Positions 1-7,104 are shown, counted from the first letter of the stretch. The stretch is DNA of 14,518 nucleotides from Thermodesulfobacteriaceae bacterium (GCA_012961845.1 DTYO01000239.1:1-14518), one strand, 5' to 3'. The notes: a model not told the origin generated them from the sequence alone. Made by a program: numbers and translations.

Positions 1-519
1 AACATCCGTGGAAGAAGGAGCCGTAACGTATAATTTGCCTGTCCCCAATTCCCCCGTCCCCAATTCCCGTTTGAGAAGAGACCGGCCACCGCTGATCAGT
101 CCTTCTTTATTTGTCCTTTTGAATATGCCGGTTTCCGGCAGGATCCTGATGCCTGTAAAGGCAAACACAACGGAATCTTCTAGCCTATCAATGTTTTCGA
201 GCTCTTCCCTGAAAGTCTTTTGGTTTTCTCCCGGGCCCCCGAACATGATAAAGTGGGCACAGGCCAGGCCCAGTTGCGAGGCCAGATTGCCGGTCCTGAC
301 AGCATCGGCAAAGGTAAAGCCTTTGTTCAATTCTTCGAGTGTGGCATCACAGGCCGCATCGGTGCCCATCTCCGATGAGCTCACTCCAGATGCCTTGAGC
401 AGCTCCAGGCTGTGTCTGTCAACGCCGGACGGCCTGAAAAATGCGCACCAGGGAGTGGTGTTTCCGGAACGTACCAGGGCTTCTGCAGTTCTGAGATACT
501 GACCTCTGGAATTGTTTTT
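1..519 (-). pseudogene. 3' part of a B12-type radical SAM protein gene (5' half missing)
   Basis: The minus-strand frame from 519 down to the window edge encodes a protein with the look of the C-terminal half of a cobalamin-binding radical SAM enzyme, the 'lipid biosynthesis B12-binding/radical SAM' type. Visible blocks are TPWCAFFRPSGVDRHSLELL, then EMGTDAACDATLEELNKGF, HFIMFGGPGENQKTF and FAFTGIRILPETGIF; these match my recollection of that family. The B12 domain and the CxxxCxxC cluster motif are absent. The frame is closed by TGA at 522-520, and neither frame further upstream (520-640) resembles the missing half, so the gene is truncated rather than frameshifted. No credible start codon with a ribosome binding site precedes the conserved block. 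Near the window edge the frame runs through a short repeat giving the residues ELGTGELGTG. The gene continues beyond position 1. Identification of the family is good; the exact product is uncertain. Confidence 0.65.
41..70. repeat. 15-bp-spaced direct repeat of GTCCCCAATTCCC
   Basis: GTCCCCAATTCCC occurs at 41-53 and again at 56-68, next to TTTGCCT at 34-40. On the minus strand it reads as a GAATTGGGGAC motif. From memory, GGGGACAGG-like phrases are scattered through Desulfobacterota and related genomes, often near REP-associated transposase genes. It sits inside the radical SAM remnant without breaking the frame. Confidence 0.6.
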
Positions 520-639
520 TCAGCAAAGGTGTAATGCTGAATGCCGGGCATGAAATATGGTTCAGGCTGTTGATCTTTAATGGTAAAAGAGATTCAAATG
601 TAAATATTTAAGGGGGTTCAGACCTGATATGAGACGTGC

Positions 640-2049
640 CTAAAGCCTGTATTCATGACCTAGTTTCGGGATTTTGATCGCGGTGTCGGGAAGTGCCTTT
701 CTGATGGCTGAAGACAAGCCTGTCAGGGCGCTGGATTCTCCGTGGACTAGGAATATCTTTCTGGGATTTGCGTTCCTGGCAAAGTTTACCAGGTGTTTTT
801 TTGCCGCGTGGGCGGAAAAGCCGTTGATTGTATAGATCCTTGCCTTGACGGAAACAGGAGCACCGAAGATTCTCACCGTGTCGGCCCCGTCGACTATTTT
901 TCTTCCGAGAGTTCCTTCTGCCTGAAATCCCACTACTACCAGGGTCGTGGTCTCCTGCCACAGATGGTGCTTCAAGTGGTGCTTGATGCGACCTCCGGTC
1001 ATCATCCCGCTTCCGGCCAGCACTATCTTGGGTCCGGGAACACTGTGTATGGCCTTTGATTCCTCCACTGTTTCCGTCAGGTGAAGACCAGGAAACACGA
1101 AAGGGGTTTTGTTTGTTGTAATGGTGTCATTGATACCTGTCCTGCAGAAATCACAGTGTTTGTGGTACAGCCTTGTGATGTCTATGGCAAGCGGGCTGTT
1201 CAGAAAGACCGGGACATGTCTGGAAAGTTTGCCGGACTGTTTCATCTGACCCAGGTGGTACAGTATTTCCTGGGTTCTTTCCAGGGCGAAGGTGGGGATC
1301 AGCACAGTGCCTCTTCTGCGGACCGTTGTCGTTACGGCTTCTTCCAGTTCCTTAATGGAATCCTCGTAGGATTTGTGATCCCTGTTGCCGTAAGTGGATT
1401 CCATGACAAGTACATCTACTCCTTTTTCTGGATCTTCCGGGTCGTTGACTACTGGCCTGTCTCCGTCTCCGATGTCTCCTGTATAGAGAAGCTTTTTGTC
1501 CGATCCGTCGCTGTCCCTGAATTCGAGATATGCCTGAGCGGAACCCAGGATGTGTCCTGCATCGGTGCTGTGAAAGCGGAGAGAGACATCCGGGGCGACC
1601 TGTACTGTCTCGTGATAGTCAACGGTTCTGTCAAACTGATCAAGACAGTAGTACACGTCTTCAAGGGAATAAAGCGGAGATTTTGCTTCTATGCCTGCCC
1701 TGGCAAGCCTTTTTTTCTTCCACAGGAATTCCTCCTTGAGGATATAGGCCGAATCAAGGAGTATGAGCCTGGCGATATCCCTGGTGGGAGGAGTACAGTA
1801 GATGTGGCCGGAAAATCCCTGGTCTGAAAGGACGGGTATGCGACCGCAATGGTCCAGGTGGCCGTGGCTCAGTATCAACCCGTCCAGCTCGGAAGGGTTG
1901 AAGCCGAATGGTTTGTAATTCAGGCTTTCTATGGACCACGGCCCTTGGAATTGCCCCGCATCCAAAAGAAAATTTCTGCCCCCTGTCTGAATGAGGTGGC
2001 AGGACCCGGTAACCATTCCCGCCGCACCATGAAATGAAGTAATTGCCAT
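640..2049 (-). CDS. MBL-fold/beta-CASP nuclease-like protein (COG1236 type)
   Basis: The 469-residue product is a complete metallo-beta-lactamase fold protein of the beta-CASP/RMMBL class, whose members are mostly endo/exoribonucleases acting on RNA in the cytoplasm. The metal-binding motifs are all visible: SHGHLDH at 61-67 (H62, H64, D66, H67), GHILGSAQ with H165, YTGDIG with D192. The beta-CASP features follow: MESTYGNRDH with E217 (motif A), SGMMTGGR around 347-354 with the His-rich HHLKHHL after it (motif B), and INGFSAHA with H414 (motif C), then VHGE at 435-438. Length is normal for bacterial COG1236 proteins. Start is the ATG at 2049-2047 with AAGAGG about a dozen bases upstream; stop is TAG at 642-640. 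It is transcribed away from the arsR-type gene. No signal peptide. The substrate cannot be told from sequence. Confidence 0.93.
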   Translation of the reverse strand: MAITSFHGAAGMVTGSCHLIQTGGRNFLLDAGQFQGPWSIESLNYKPFGFNPSELDGLILSHGHLDHCGRIPVLSDQGFSGHIYCTPPTRDIARLILLDSAYILKEEFLWKKKRLARAGIEAKSPLYSLEDVYYCLDQFDRTVDYHETVQVAPDVSLRFHSTDAGHILGSAQAYLEFRDSDGSDKKLLYTGDIGDGDRPVVNDPEDPEKGVDVLVMESTYGNRDHKSYEDSIKELEEAVTTTVRRRGTVLIPTFALERTQEILYHLGQMKQSGKLSRHVPVFLNSPLAIDITRLYHKHCDFCRTGINDTITTNKTPFVFPGLHLTETVEESKAIHSVPGPKIVLAGSGMMTGGRIKHHLKHHLWQETTTLVVVGFQAEGTLGRKIVDGADTVRIFGAPVSVKARIYTINGFSAHAAKKHLVNFARNANPRKIFLVHGESSALTGLSSAIRKALPDTAIKIPKLGHEYRL

Positions 2050-2262
2050 TTTAATTCCGGCCTCTTGTCGGGTTATGTATGTCTCTGCATGTCAGATCTC
2101 GAAGTACCAATATATCTCAGTTCCTTCCGCCTGGTATCTCCGGCGGGCCTGTGGACCGAATAAGCCAGGATAATCGATCACTGGATCAATTGTCCAGAAG
2201 CAATCCGGGCAAAATATTCAGTTTGTAATGATGGATGTTGCGGTAAACTACGATTTTTATTA

Positions 2263-2278
2263 TTGCATAAATATGCAA
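2263..2278. promoter_or_regulatory. Palindromic operator candidate for the ArsR-family regulator
   Basis: TTGCATA (2263-2269), spacer AA, TATGCAA (2272-2278) is a perfect 7-2-7 inverted repeat in a very AT-rich stretch about 70 bases upstream of the regulator start and in the divergent gap to the MBL gene. ArsR/SmtB dimers bind inverted repeats of this general type, so autoregulation and control of the downstream cytochrome genes is the natural reading. The binding itself is inferred. Confidence 0.55.
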
Positions 2279-2348
2279 ATAAATTATTATTGAAATATTA
2301 CAATGGTTGAATGACTGCCGCTCACAGGTTAACTGCAAGGGGAAATAC

Positions 2349-2711
2349 ATGGTATCTTTCGACAATCCGCGTGACATTGATCTGTTCCAGGTCCACGCGT
2401 CATTCTGTTCCATTTTTTCTTCCCCGGTAAGGCTCAAGATTATGTGGCTCCTGGGAGAAGGGGAAAGGACGGTGGGAGAGCTGGCTGAGGAACTGAACCT
2501 CGCCATCCCGAACATTTCACAGCACCTGAAGGTGATGAGATCCCATGGAGCAGTCCGGAGCAGGCGTGAGGGCAGGACAGTCCATTACCGTCTGGCCAAC
2601 AGAAAGTTTCTCGAAGGGGCCAGTCTGATCAGGGTGGGGCTCATGGAGGAGTTTCAGAAGATGTGGGCCCTGGGGAACACCGTGAACAGCTCAGACGATA
2701 CCTCTGGATAG
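2349..2711 (+). CDS. ArsR/SmtB-family winged-helix transcriptional regulator
   Basis: A 120-residue winged-helix repressor-type protein. The core shows FSSPVRLKIMWLLGEGERTV, then GELAEELNLAIPNISQHLKV as the helix-turn-helix, MRSHGAVRSRREGRTVHYRL as recognition helix end and wing, and a helical C-terminus used for dimerisation in this family. I chose ATG 2349 because AAGGGG at 2337-2342 lies just upstream; an upstream ATG at 2307 in the same frame has no such site. The classical alpha-3 metal box of ArsR/CadC (ELCVCDL) is missing: the equivalent stretch is RTVGELAEEL without cysteine. The only cysteine in the chosen product is in FCSIFSS near the N-terminus. It may therefore sense something other than a metal, for example a redox or sulfur signal (inference). 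It lies 49 bases before the octaheme cytochrome gene on the same strand, so co-transcription is likely. Confidence 0.85.
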   Translation: MVSFDNPRDIDLFQVHASFCSIFSSPVRLKIMWLLGEGERTVGELAEELNLAIPNISQHLKVMRSHGAVRSRREGRTVHYRLANRKFLEGASLIRVGLMEEFQKMWALGNTVNSSDDTSG

Positions 2712-2719
2712 GAGGATGA

Positions 2720-2764
2720 ATGTTCGAGCAGCGGAATAACATTGACTGCGAGGTCTTATTATGA
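2720..2764 (+). CDS. Possible 14-residue leader peptide coupled to the cytochrome start
   Basis: Right after the regulator stop codon a strong GGAGG (2711-2715) is followed by ATG 2720, giving MFEQRNNIDCEVLL and a TGA at 2762-2764 that overlaps the cytochrome ATG at 2761 (ATGA). An alternative ATG at 2716 ends after seven codons. The arrangement would suit translational coupling, but no homology is available and it may be chance. The cytochrome has its own GCGAGG at 2748-2753. Confidence 0.25.
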   Translation: MFEQRNNIDCEVLL

Positions 2765-4377
2765 ACGTGAAGAACAGGTTTTACAGGCTGATCAGGGGAT
2801 TGCTTGCCGTGTGTGTGATGTGTGCACTGGCAGATGCCGGTGTCCAGGGGGCAGAGATGCAGATTGGGGAAAACGATTCCGTCGTAAGATCCACTGCCGA
2901 CCATGCCAAATTCAAGATCCTGGACCAGGATTTCAAAACAGGCCCCGATGTTACCAGAGCCTGCCTTACATGCCACACTCAGGCTGCCCTTCAGGTGCAC
3001 AAGACCTTTCACTGGACCTGGGAGAGTGAAAAGGGCATTCAGAAGGGTATAGGAAAGAAGAATGTTCTGAACAATTTCTGAGTATCTATCAAATCCAACT
3101 GGTGCAGGTGCACCAGCTGCCATGCAGGTTACGGATGGAAAGACGATGGCTTTGATTTTTCTTCTGCTGAGAGTGTAGACTGCTTGGTATGTCACGACAC
3201 CACGGGAACCTATAAAAAATTTCCGGCAGGGTGCGGCCATCCGGCATATGAAGAGAAGAAAATGGGTAAAAAGGTATTCATTCCTGTTGATCTCAGGAAT
3301 GTCGCCCGTCATGTGGGGCGTACGAGCAGGAAGACCTGCGGGACATGCCATTTTTACGGTGGCGGCGGGGATGGTGTGAAGCATGGTGACCTTGATTCAT
3401 CGCTCCTGACCGCTGACAAGAATCTTGATGTTCATATGGATGCAGGAGGTCTGAATTTCGGATGCACACGTTGCCATACCACCATGGCACACCGGATCGC
3501 AGGAAGGTTCTATTCATCTCCTTCAACAGACAGATACCGTCTTGCCCTGCCTGACGACGACGGCAGCAGGATAGCCTGTGAATCCTGCCACAGCAGGAGG
3601 CCCCACAGGACAAACCGGAAACTCAACGATCATACGGACCGGATTGCCTGTGAGACATGCCACATACCGGCGCTGGCAAGGGTTAATCCCACAAAGATGT
3701 GGTGGGACTGGTCGAAGGCAGGACGGTTCGATGAAAACGGCAGGATGATCGTCAAAAAGGATGACAAGGGCAGAATCATCTATCACACCAAGAAGGGAGA
3801 GATGCGCTGGGCGACAAATGTCATGCCGGAATACGAATGGTTCAACGGGGTCATTACCCACGTCCTCCTTTCTGACAGAATTGATGACTCACGACCTGTA
3901 CGGCTCACACAGATTCACGGCAGTTGTTCCGACCCTGCGTCCAGGATCTACCCCTTCAAAAAATTCAGAGGGAAACAGCCCTACGACCCTGTCAACAAGA
4001 CGATGGTAGTGCCCAGGCTCTTTGGAAAAAAAGGGACCGGAGCGTACTGGGCCGAATTTGACTGGCTGAAGTCGGTAAAGGCTGGGATGGATGCGGCAGG
4101 TGCTCCATTCAGCGGTAAGGTGGGTTTTGTGGAGACAGAATATCTGCGGCCTGTGGCCCACATGGTTGCTCCGGGGAAAGATGCTCTCTCGTGTGATGAA
4201 TGTCATGTGGAAAAGGGCAGGCTGGAAAAACTGAGAGGGTTTTATATGCCTGGGAGAGACCGAAACAGGGTCCTTGACACAACAGGCTGGGCCGTTGTGG
4301 GGATTGCCCTGATGGGAATCCTGATTCATGGTCTTATGAGGATTATTACACGGTCTGAAGGCAGGAGGCGGAAATGA
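2761..4377 (+). CDS. Octaheme c-type cytochrome, tetrathionate reductase family, with in-frame TGA read as selenocysteine
   Basis: Reading through the TGA at 3079-3081 gives a 538-residue exported protein with eight CXXCH heme sites at residues 68-72, 117-121, 141-145, 193-197, 235-239, 273-277, 297-301 and 478-482. This is the layout of the octaheme tetrathionate reductase family (Shewanella OTR type), which reduces tetrathionate and in vitro small nitrogen compounds in the periplasm. A signal peptide (hydrophobic 11-25, cleavage near 28-32) and a C-terminal membrane helix (about 507-527) with a basic tail suggest a membrane-tethered periplasmic enzyme. The TGA is codon 107 in the block GKKNVLNNF-U-VSIKSNW; from memory, homologues have Cys after the NNF, close to the lysine-ligated active-site heme. 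The lysines of TGTYKKFPAG (150-157) are candidates for that ligand. No frameshift or other stop is present, codon use is the same on both sides, and a SECIS-like hairpin follows. Start: ATG with GCGAGG at 2748-2753. Alternative: a pseudogene with one nonsense mutation, which I find unlikely. Confidence 0.88.
3079..3116 (+). promoter_or_regulatory. Selenocysteine UGA plus bacterial SECIS-like hairpin
   Basis: After the UGA (3079-3081) come 17 unpaired-looking bases, then CTGGTGC (3099-3105), loop AGGT (3106-3109) and GCACCAG (3110-3116): seven perfect pairs. The apex GGTGC-AGGT-GCACC is strikingly close to the E. coli fdhF SECIS apex GGUUGCAGGUCUGCACC, whose loop GGU is recognised by SelB. The loop guanines lie 26-27 bases after the UGA, inside the 16-37 range usually allowed for bacterial SECIS elements. 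The hairpin also encodes W114-C115-R116-C117-T118-S119 and so part of heme motif 2. Confidence 0.82.
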
Positions 4378-4979
4378 AGGAAAAGATCTATCTCTATACC
4401 GGATTTGAGAGGTTCTGGCACTGGACACAGGCCATGTTGATCACAGGGCTTCTGGTGACCGGTTTCGAGATCCACGGGACCGTCGATCTCATGGATTTCG
4501 GTACGGCGGTGAAATACCATGAAATGCTGGCCTGGGGCCTGACGGGGCTGACGGTTTTTGCAATATTCTGGCATTTTACTACAGGCGAGTGGAAGCAGTA
4601 CAGGCCCACACTGGAAAAGATGGGCGATATGGTATGCTACTATACAGGGGGGTTGTTCAGGGGAGCTCCCCCTCCCGTCAAAAAGACGCCGGAGAAAAAA
4701 CTGAATCCCCTGCAGAGAATAACCTATTTTATTTTGAAGGTATTGCTGTTCCCGTTCCAGTTGTTGTCGGGATTTCTCTATATGTACTACAATTCTCTTC
4801 CAGCCTGGGGTATTGATATTTCGCTGGAGACGCTGGGACTGCTCCATACCGCCGGGGCCTTTGCCTTCCTGGCTTTTATGGTGGTGCACGTATATCTTTC
4901 CACTACCGGTGAGACGGTGACATCGCACCTCAGGGCCATGATTACGGGCTGGGAGTCTGTTGAGACCGGAAGACAGTAG
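4374..4979 (+). CDS. Membrane cytochrome b (thiosulfate reductase/Ni-Fe hydrogenase b-subunit type)
   Basis: A 201-residue integral membrane protein with four hydrophobic helices near 16-36, 50-70, 113-138 and 153-176. Histidines suited to bind two b hemes are H16 (RFWHWTQ), H49 (KYHEML), H67 (IFWHFTTG), H158 (LLHTAG) and H172 (VVHVY). The pattern RFWHW...KYHE...WHF is that of the di-heme cytochrome b561-like subunits that pass electrons between quinol and periplasmic oxidoreductases. The start overlaps the octaheme stop (ATGA, 4374-4377), so the two are translationally coupled and probably form one complex, with the cytochrome b drawing electrons from the quinol pool to the periplasmic cytochrome (inference). 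The last 19 codons and the following sequence are duplicated at 6582-6690. Confidence 0.88.
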   Translation: MKEKIYLYTGFERFWHWTQAMLITGLLVTGFEIHGTVDLMDFGTAVKYHEMLAWGLTGLTVFAIFWHFTTGEWKQYRPTLEKMGDMVCYYTGGLFRGAPPPVKKTPEKKLNPLQRITYFILKVLLFPFQLLSGFLYMYYNSLPAWGIDISLETLGLLHTAGAFAFLAFMVVHVYLSTTGETVTSHLRAMITGWESVETGRQ

Positions 4980-5026
4980 TCAGAATCTGGGAACACTCCC
5001 GGCTGGGAGCTTGAAGAGGTTTTCTC
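4918..5026 (+). repeat. 109-bp direct duplication, copy 1 (3' end of cytochrome b gene)
   Basis: This stretch matches 6582-6690 without gaps at 102 of 109 positions by eye count. It covers the last 19 codons and stop of the cytochrome b gene plus 47 bases after it. The mobile-element debris lies between the two copies. Confidence 0.93.
4996..5026 (+). terminator. Weak terminator-like hairpin after the cytochrome operon
   Basis: CTCCC (4996-5000), loop GGCT, GGGAG (5005-5009), followed after ten bases by a TTTT run. The stem is short and the T run is displaced, so this is a weak candidate. The hairpin is preserved in the duplicated copy at 6660-6673. Confidence 0.3.
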
Positions 5027-5307
5027 AATCCGCTAAGACGATATTCCATATATAGAGCTGCTTCCTGAGTACTGGGGTGACCTTTGCGGATCACCAGATC
5101 TCGCCTCCCAGTGGGCTGACGATCTGATCCTGAAAAATGCAGACTCAAGGGGGATCCGTCAATCTGTCTTGTGCTCTCTCCCATTCCTGCCTTGAGCAAT
5201 ACTGCTGAGAAATACCAGCGGCCTCATTTTGTTTAGCAGAGGCGGTTTCGTTTTGAATCCGAGGTACGAAATGTGCTGTTCCTATCAGGCCGTAGGAGAC
5301 AGCATAT
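5027..5307. other. Non-coding stretch between cytochrome operon and IS91 remnant
   Basis: I see no gene here. A short hairpin GGTGACC...GGATCACC is present near 5078-5097. The stretch is likely the left flank or terminal region of the IS91-type element, but I cannot locate its terminus. Confidence 0.4.
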
Positions 5308-6548
5308 ATGCACCGGACAGACGGAACAGCGGTCTATCATCCGCGCAAACCTCAGAATTGACCACTATGGCAGCTCTTGCACGAGCACTTCCACCATTTT
5401 CTTTCAGAATATGAAGTGCGTTTCCAGGATGCCTATGGATTTTTCAGGCAGGTAATATCTGATGTTAGGCAAAACTTTTTACAGTGCGGCGATCTGAAGC
5501 AGGGCTTCGCCAGGGCCGCTGTCCGGAATGCCGCCATAAATATCTTTTAGCCTTTTCCTGCAGAGGACGCTGGTTCTGTCCCTCATGCCACGGCAAGATA
5601 GTCATTCTGTTCGGCGAGCGGTTGAAGGAGGAAATCCTGTATTCTGTCCCTCATCGCCAATATGTCTTCAGCATTCCCATTATTCTGCGCCAGTTCTTTA
5701 AATATGACAGAAAGCTGCTCGGCAGCCTTTGTCAATGCGCAAATCAGAGCCTGACCATCTTTTTCCGCACTGCCTTGAAGCTGGATGATGCAATACCTGG
5801 CATGGTAATGGTCATCCATACTTTTGGAGATTATGCCAGGTGGCATACCCATATCCATGTGTTTGTTGTTGACGGTCTTTTCCGGAAAAACGGCGTCTTT
5901 TATGAGGCTGTCCCGCAAACATTGCTTGCTGATCAATGCCGAACCTGATATAATATCTTGAAATATCAGGATAATATATGATTTTTGAGGGACTCATGGG
6001 TTATAATTTCCGCACCTACAATCCGAAGCAGCCGTATCTCTTGCCTCCCGCCCTTGACGACTGGTTGCCACAGAATTATCTGGCCGCTTTCTCTCTGAAT
6101 CCGTTGATCAGATGGATCTTTCCACATTCCGGACCCGCTACAGAGCTAACTGCATATTATCCGCAGTCCCTTTTCTTTGGAAAAGATAAAATATAAACAT
6201 GAAAGCCGCATGGTTGTTTACAGATCAAAAATGACCCATGGCAGGAACAAGGGTAGCTTCAAGGTGTTTGATGCCGCTGAATTCATTGCTGCAATTACCC
6301 AGCATATTCCGGATAAGTCATTTCAGCTGGTCAGATATTATGGCTGGTATTCGAACTGCATCCGGGGAGATCGGCGTAAAGAGGCCGGATTAAAGACTGA
6401 CATCCCGGATTCCACGACAGTGCCGGAAGAAATAGAGGCGCTGGATATATCTACACATACACCCCACCGGATACCTCCCAGGACATGGCGTGAGTGCATC
6501 AAGAGGGAGGGGGAAACAGAAATTTTCCTCAACCGGCTCAATTGCTGA
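5308..6548 (+). mobile_element. Decayed IS91-family transposase (HUH/Y2 type), with nested insertion
   Basis: Three pieces of one IS91-family transposase are recognisable. The N-terminus starts at ATG 5308 (TDGTAVYHPRKPQN, stop TGA, PLWQLLHEHFHHF) and runs to about 5510. After a frame change comes the zinc-finger part CPECRHKYLLAFSCRGRWFC and the body, with the HUH-like motif ARWHTHIHVFVVDGL, up to about 5912. The C-terminus resumes near 6153 as HIIRSPFSLEKIKY and contains VRYYGWYSN, whose tyrosines spaced Y-x3-Y fit the catalytic pair of Y2 transposases, then RIPPRTWRECIKREG. About 90 residues between HUH and the C-terminal part are missing and replaced by foreign sequence. One in-frame stop, a frameshift and the replacement make it inactive. 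Confidence 0.82.
5996..6150 (+). pseudogene. N-terminal fragment of an IS1182/IS5-like transposase inside the IS91 remnant
   Basis: ATG 5996 begins MGYNFRTYNPKQPYLLPPAL followed by DDWLPQNYLA, the usual N-terminus of DDE transposases of the IS1182/IS5-like group. After that a frameshift near 6080 moves the homology to RFLSESVDQMDLSTFRTRYR in another frame. The fragment ends where the IS91 frame resumes near 6150. Only about 50 codons survive. An 8-bp inverted repeat CCTGATAT/ATATCAGG at 5944-5970 lies just upstream and may mark the left end of this element (inference). Confidence 0.65.
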
Positions 6549-6581
6549 AAAAGCAAATTCTTATCACCTTATCACCTCACC

Positions 6582-6690
6582 TGACATCGCACCTCAGGGC
6601 CATGATTACGGGCTGGGAGTCTATTGAGACAGGAAGACAGTAGTCGGAATCTGGGATCACTCCCGGCAGGGAGCTTGAAGAAGTTTTTTC
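6582..6690 (+). repeat. 109-bp direct duplication, copy 2
   Basis: Copy of 4918-5026 with seven substitutions. In the coding frame it reads TSHLRAMITGWESIETGRQ and a stop, differing from copy 1 by one conservative (V to I) and one silent change. The five other changes lie in the 47 non-coding bases. It could be the tail of a lost second cytochrome b gene. Confidence 0.93.
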
Positions 6691-6938
6691 GTTTTGCTGC
6701 AATGCAGGTGGCCCTTTCACATCAGACCTCTGCAGAACAGACGGTCCACCCACTGCCCCGATCGCCTATCCGCAATGCGGTTCTTCTGACAAGCTCGGTT
6801 CTCTTTCAGGCTTCCGATTCTCAATTTCGGAAATGCTCTCCGTTTTTTTTCTTGATTTATTTCGGAGTTGATGGTTGCTTCAAGGCATGTTACGATTAAA
6901 ATATTCGTGTTACTATCCTTTGGAGACACTCGCTGGTG
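6691..6938. other. Intergenic stretch without recognisable gene
   Basis: Short open frames cross this stretch on both strands, but none has a ribosome binding site or a sequence I recognise. It probably belongs to the same decayed region. Confidence 0.4.
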
Positions 6939-7069
6939 CCTCCAAACAATCAGGGATTTTGTCCCGGCACAAAGCTAGTGAGAAAAATAACCCAGACATT
7001 GTGTTGATGTTTCGAGGATTATTTCATGAGTGCAGCGCAGTTACGGAACAAAAGAACAATTTTTGGAAG
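6939..7069. repeat. MITE-like element, copy A (about 131 bp)
   Basis: The ends form imperfect inverted repeats: CCTCCAAAC at 6939-6947 against TTTTGGAAG at 7061-7069, with an inner TTTTGTCCCG block (6957-6966) against CGGAACAAAA (7044-7053). The whole stretch aligns with 13507-13638, with the best blocks ATCAGGG, GAGAAAA, TTGATNTTT, GGATTATTT and GGNACAAAAGAACAATTTT. No coding content. It ends 35 bases before the DUF4198-type gene, so it may carry part of that gene's promoter. Confidence 0.6.
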
Positions 7070-7104
7070 TGTTATGAAGCTGGTCTAACAAGGGGGAGAG
7101 CAAA

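Noticed and set aside
8..502. Plus-strand 164-residue open frame
   Set aside because: Low-complexity Ser/Pro composition; it is the antisense of the radical SAM remnant, which has recognisable motifs.
520..522. TGA in the radical SAM remnant as another selenocysteine codon
   Set aside because: Sequence upstream in that frame (HARHSALHLC) does not resemble the family and another stop follows shortly; the gene is truncated.
1081..1827. Plus-strand 248-residue open frame
   Set aside because: Antisense shadow of the well-supported MBL/beta-CASP gene.
2641..3384. Minus-strand 247-residue open frame
   Set aside because: Antisense to the cytochrome gene; no family recognised and the plus strand has eight heme motifs.
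3184..4377. Separate CDS starting with TTG at 3184
   Set aside because: It is the same frame as 2761-3081 and would be a cytochrome without signal peptide or the first two hemes; it is the distal part of the UGA-containing gene.
5359..5361. TGA in the IS91 N-terminal piece as selenocysteine
   Set aside because: The gene has a frameshift and an internal replacement as well, so this is ordinary decay.
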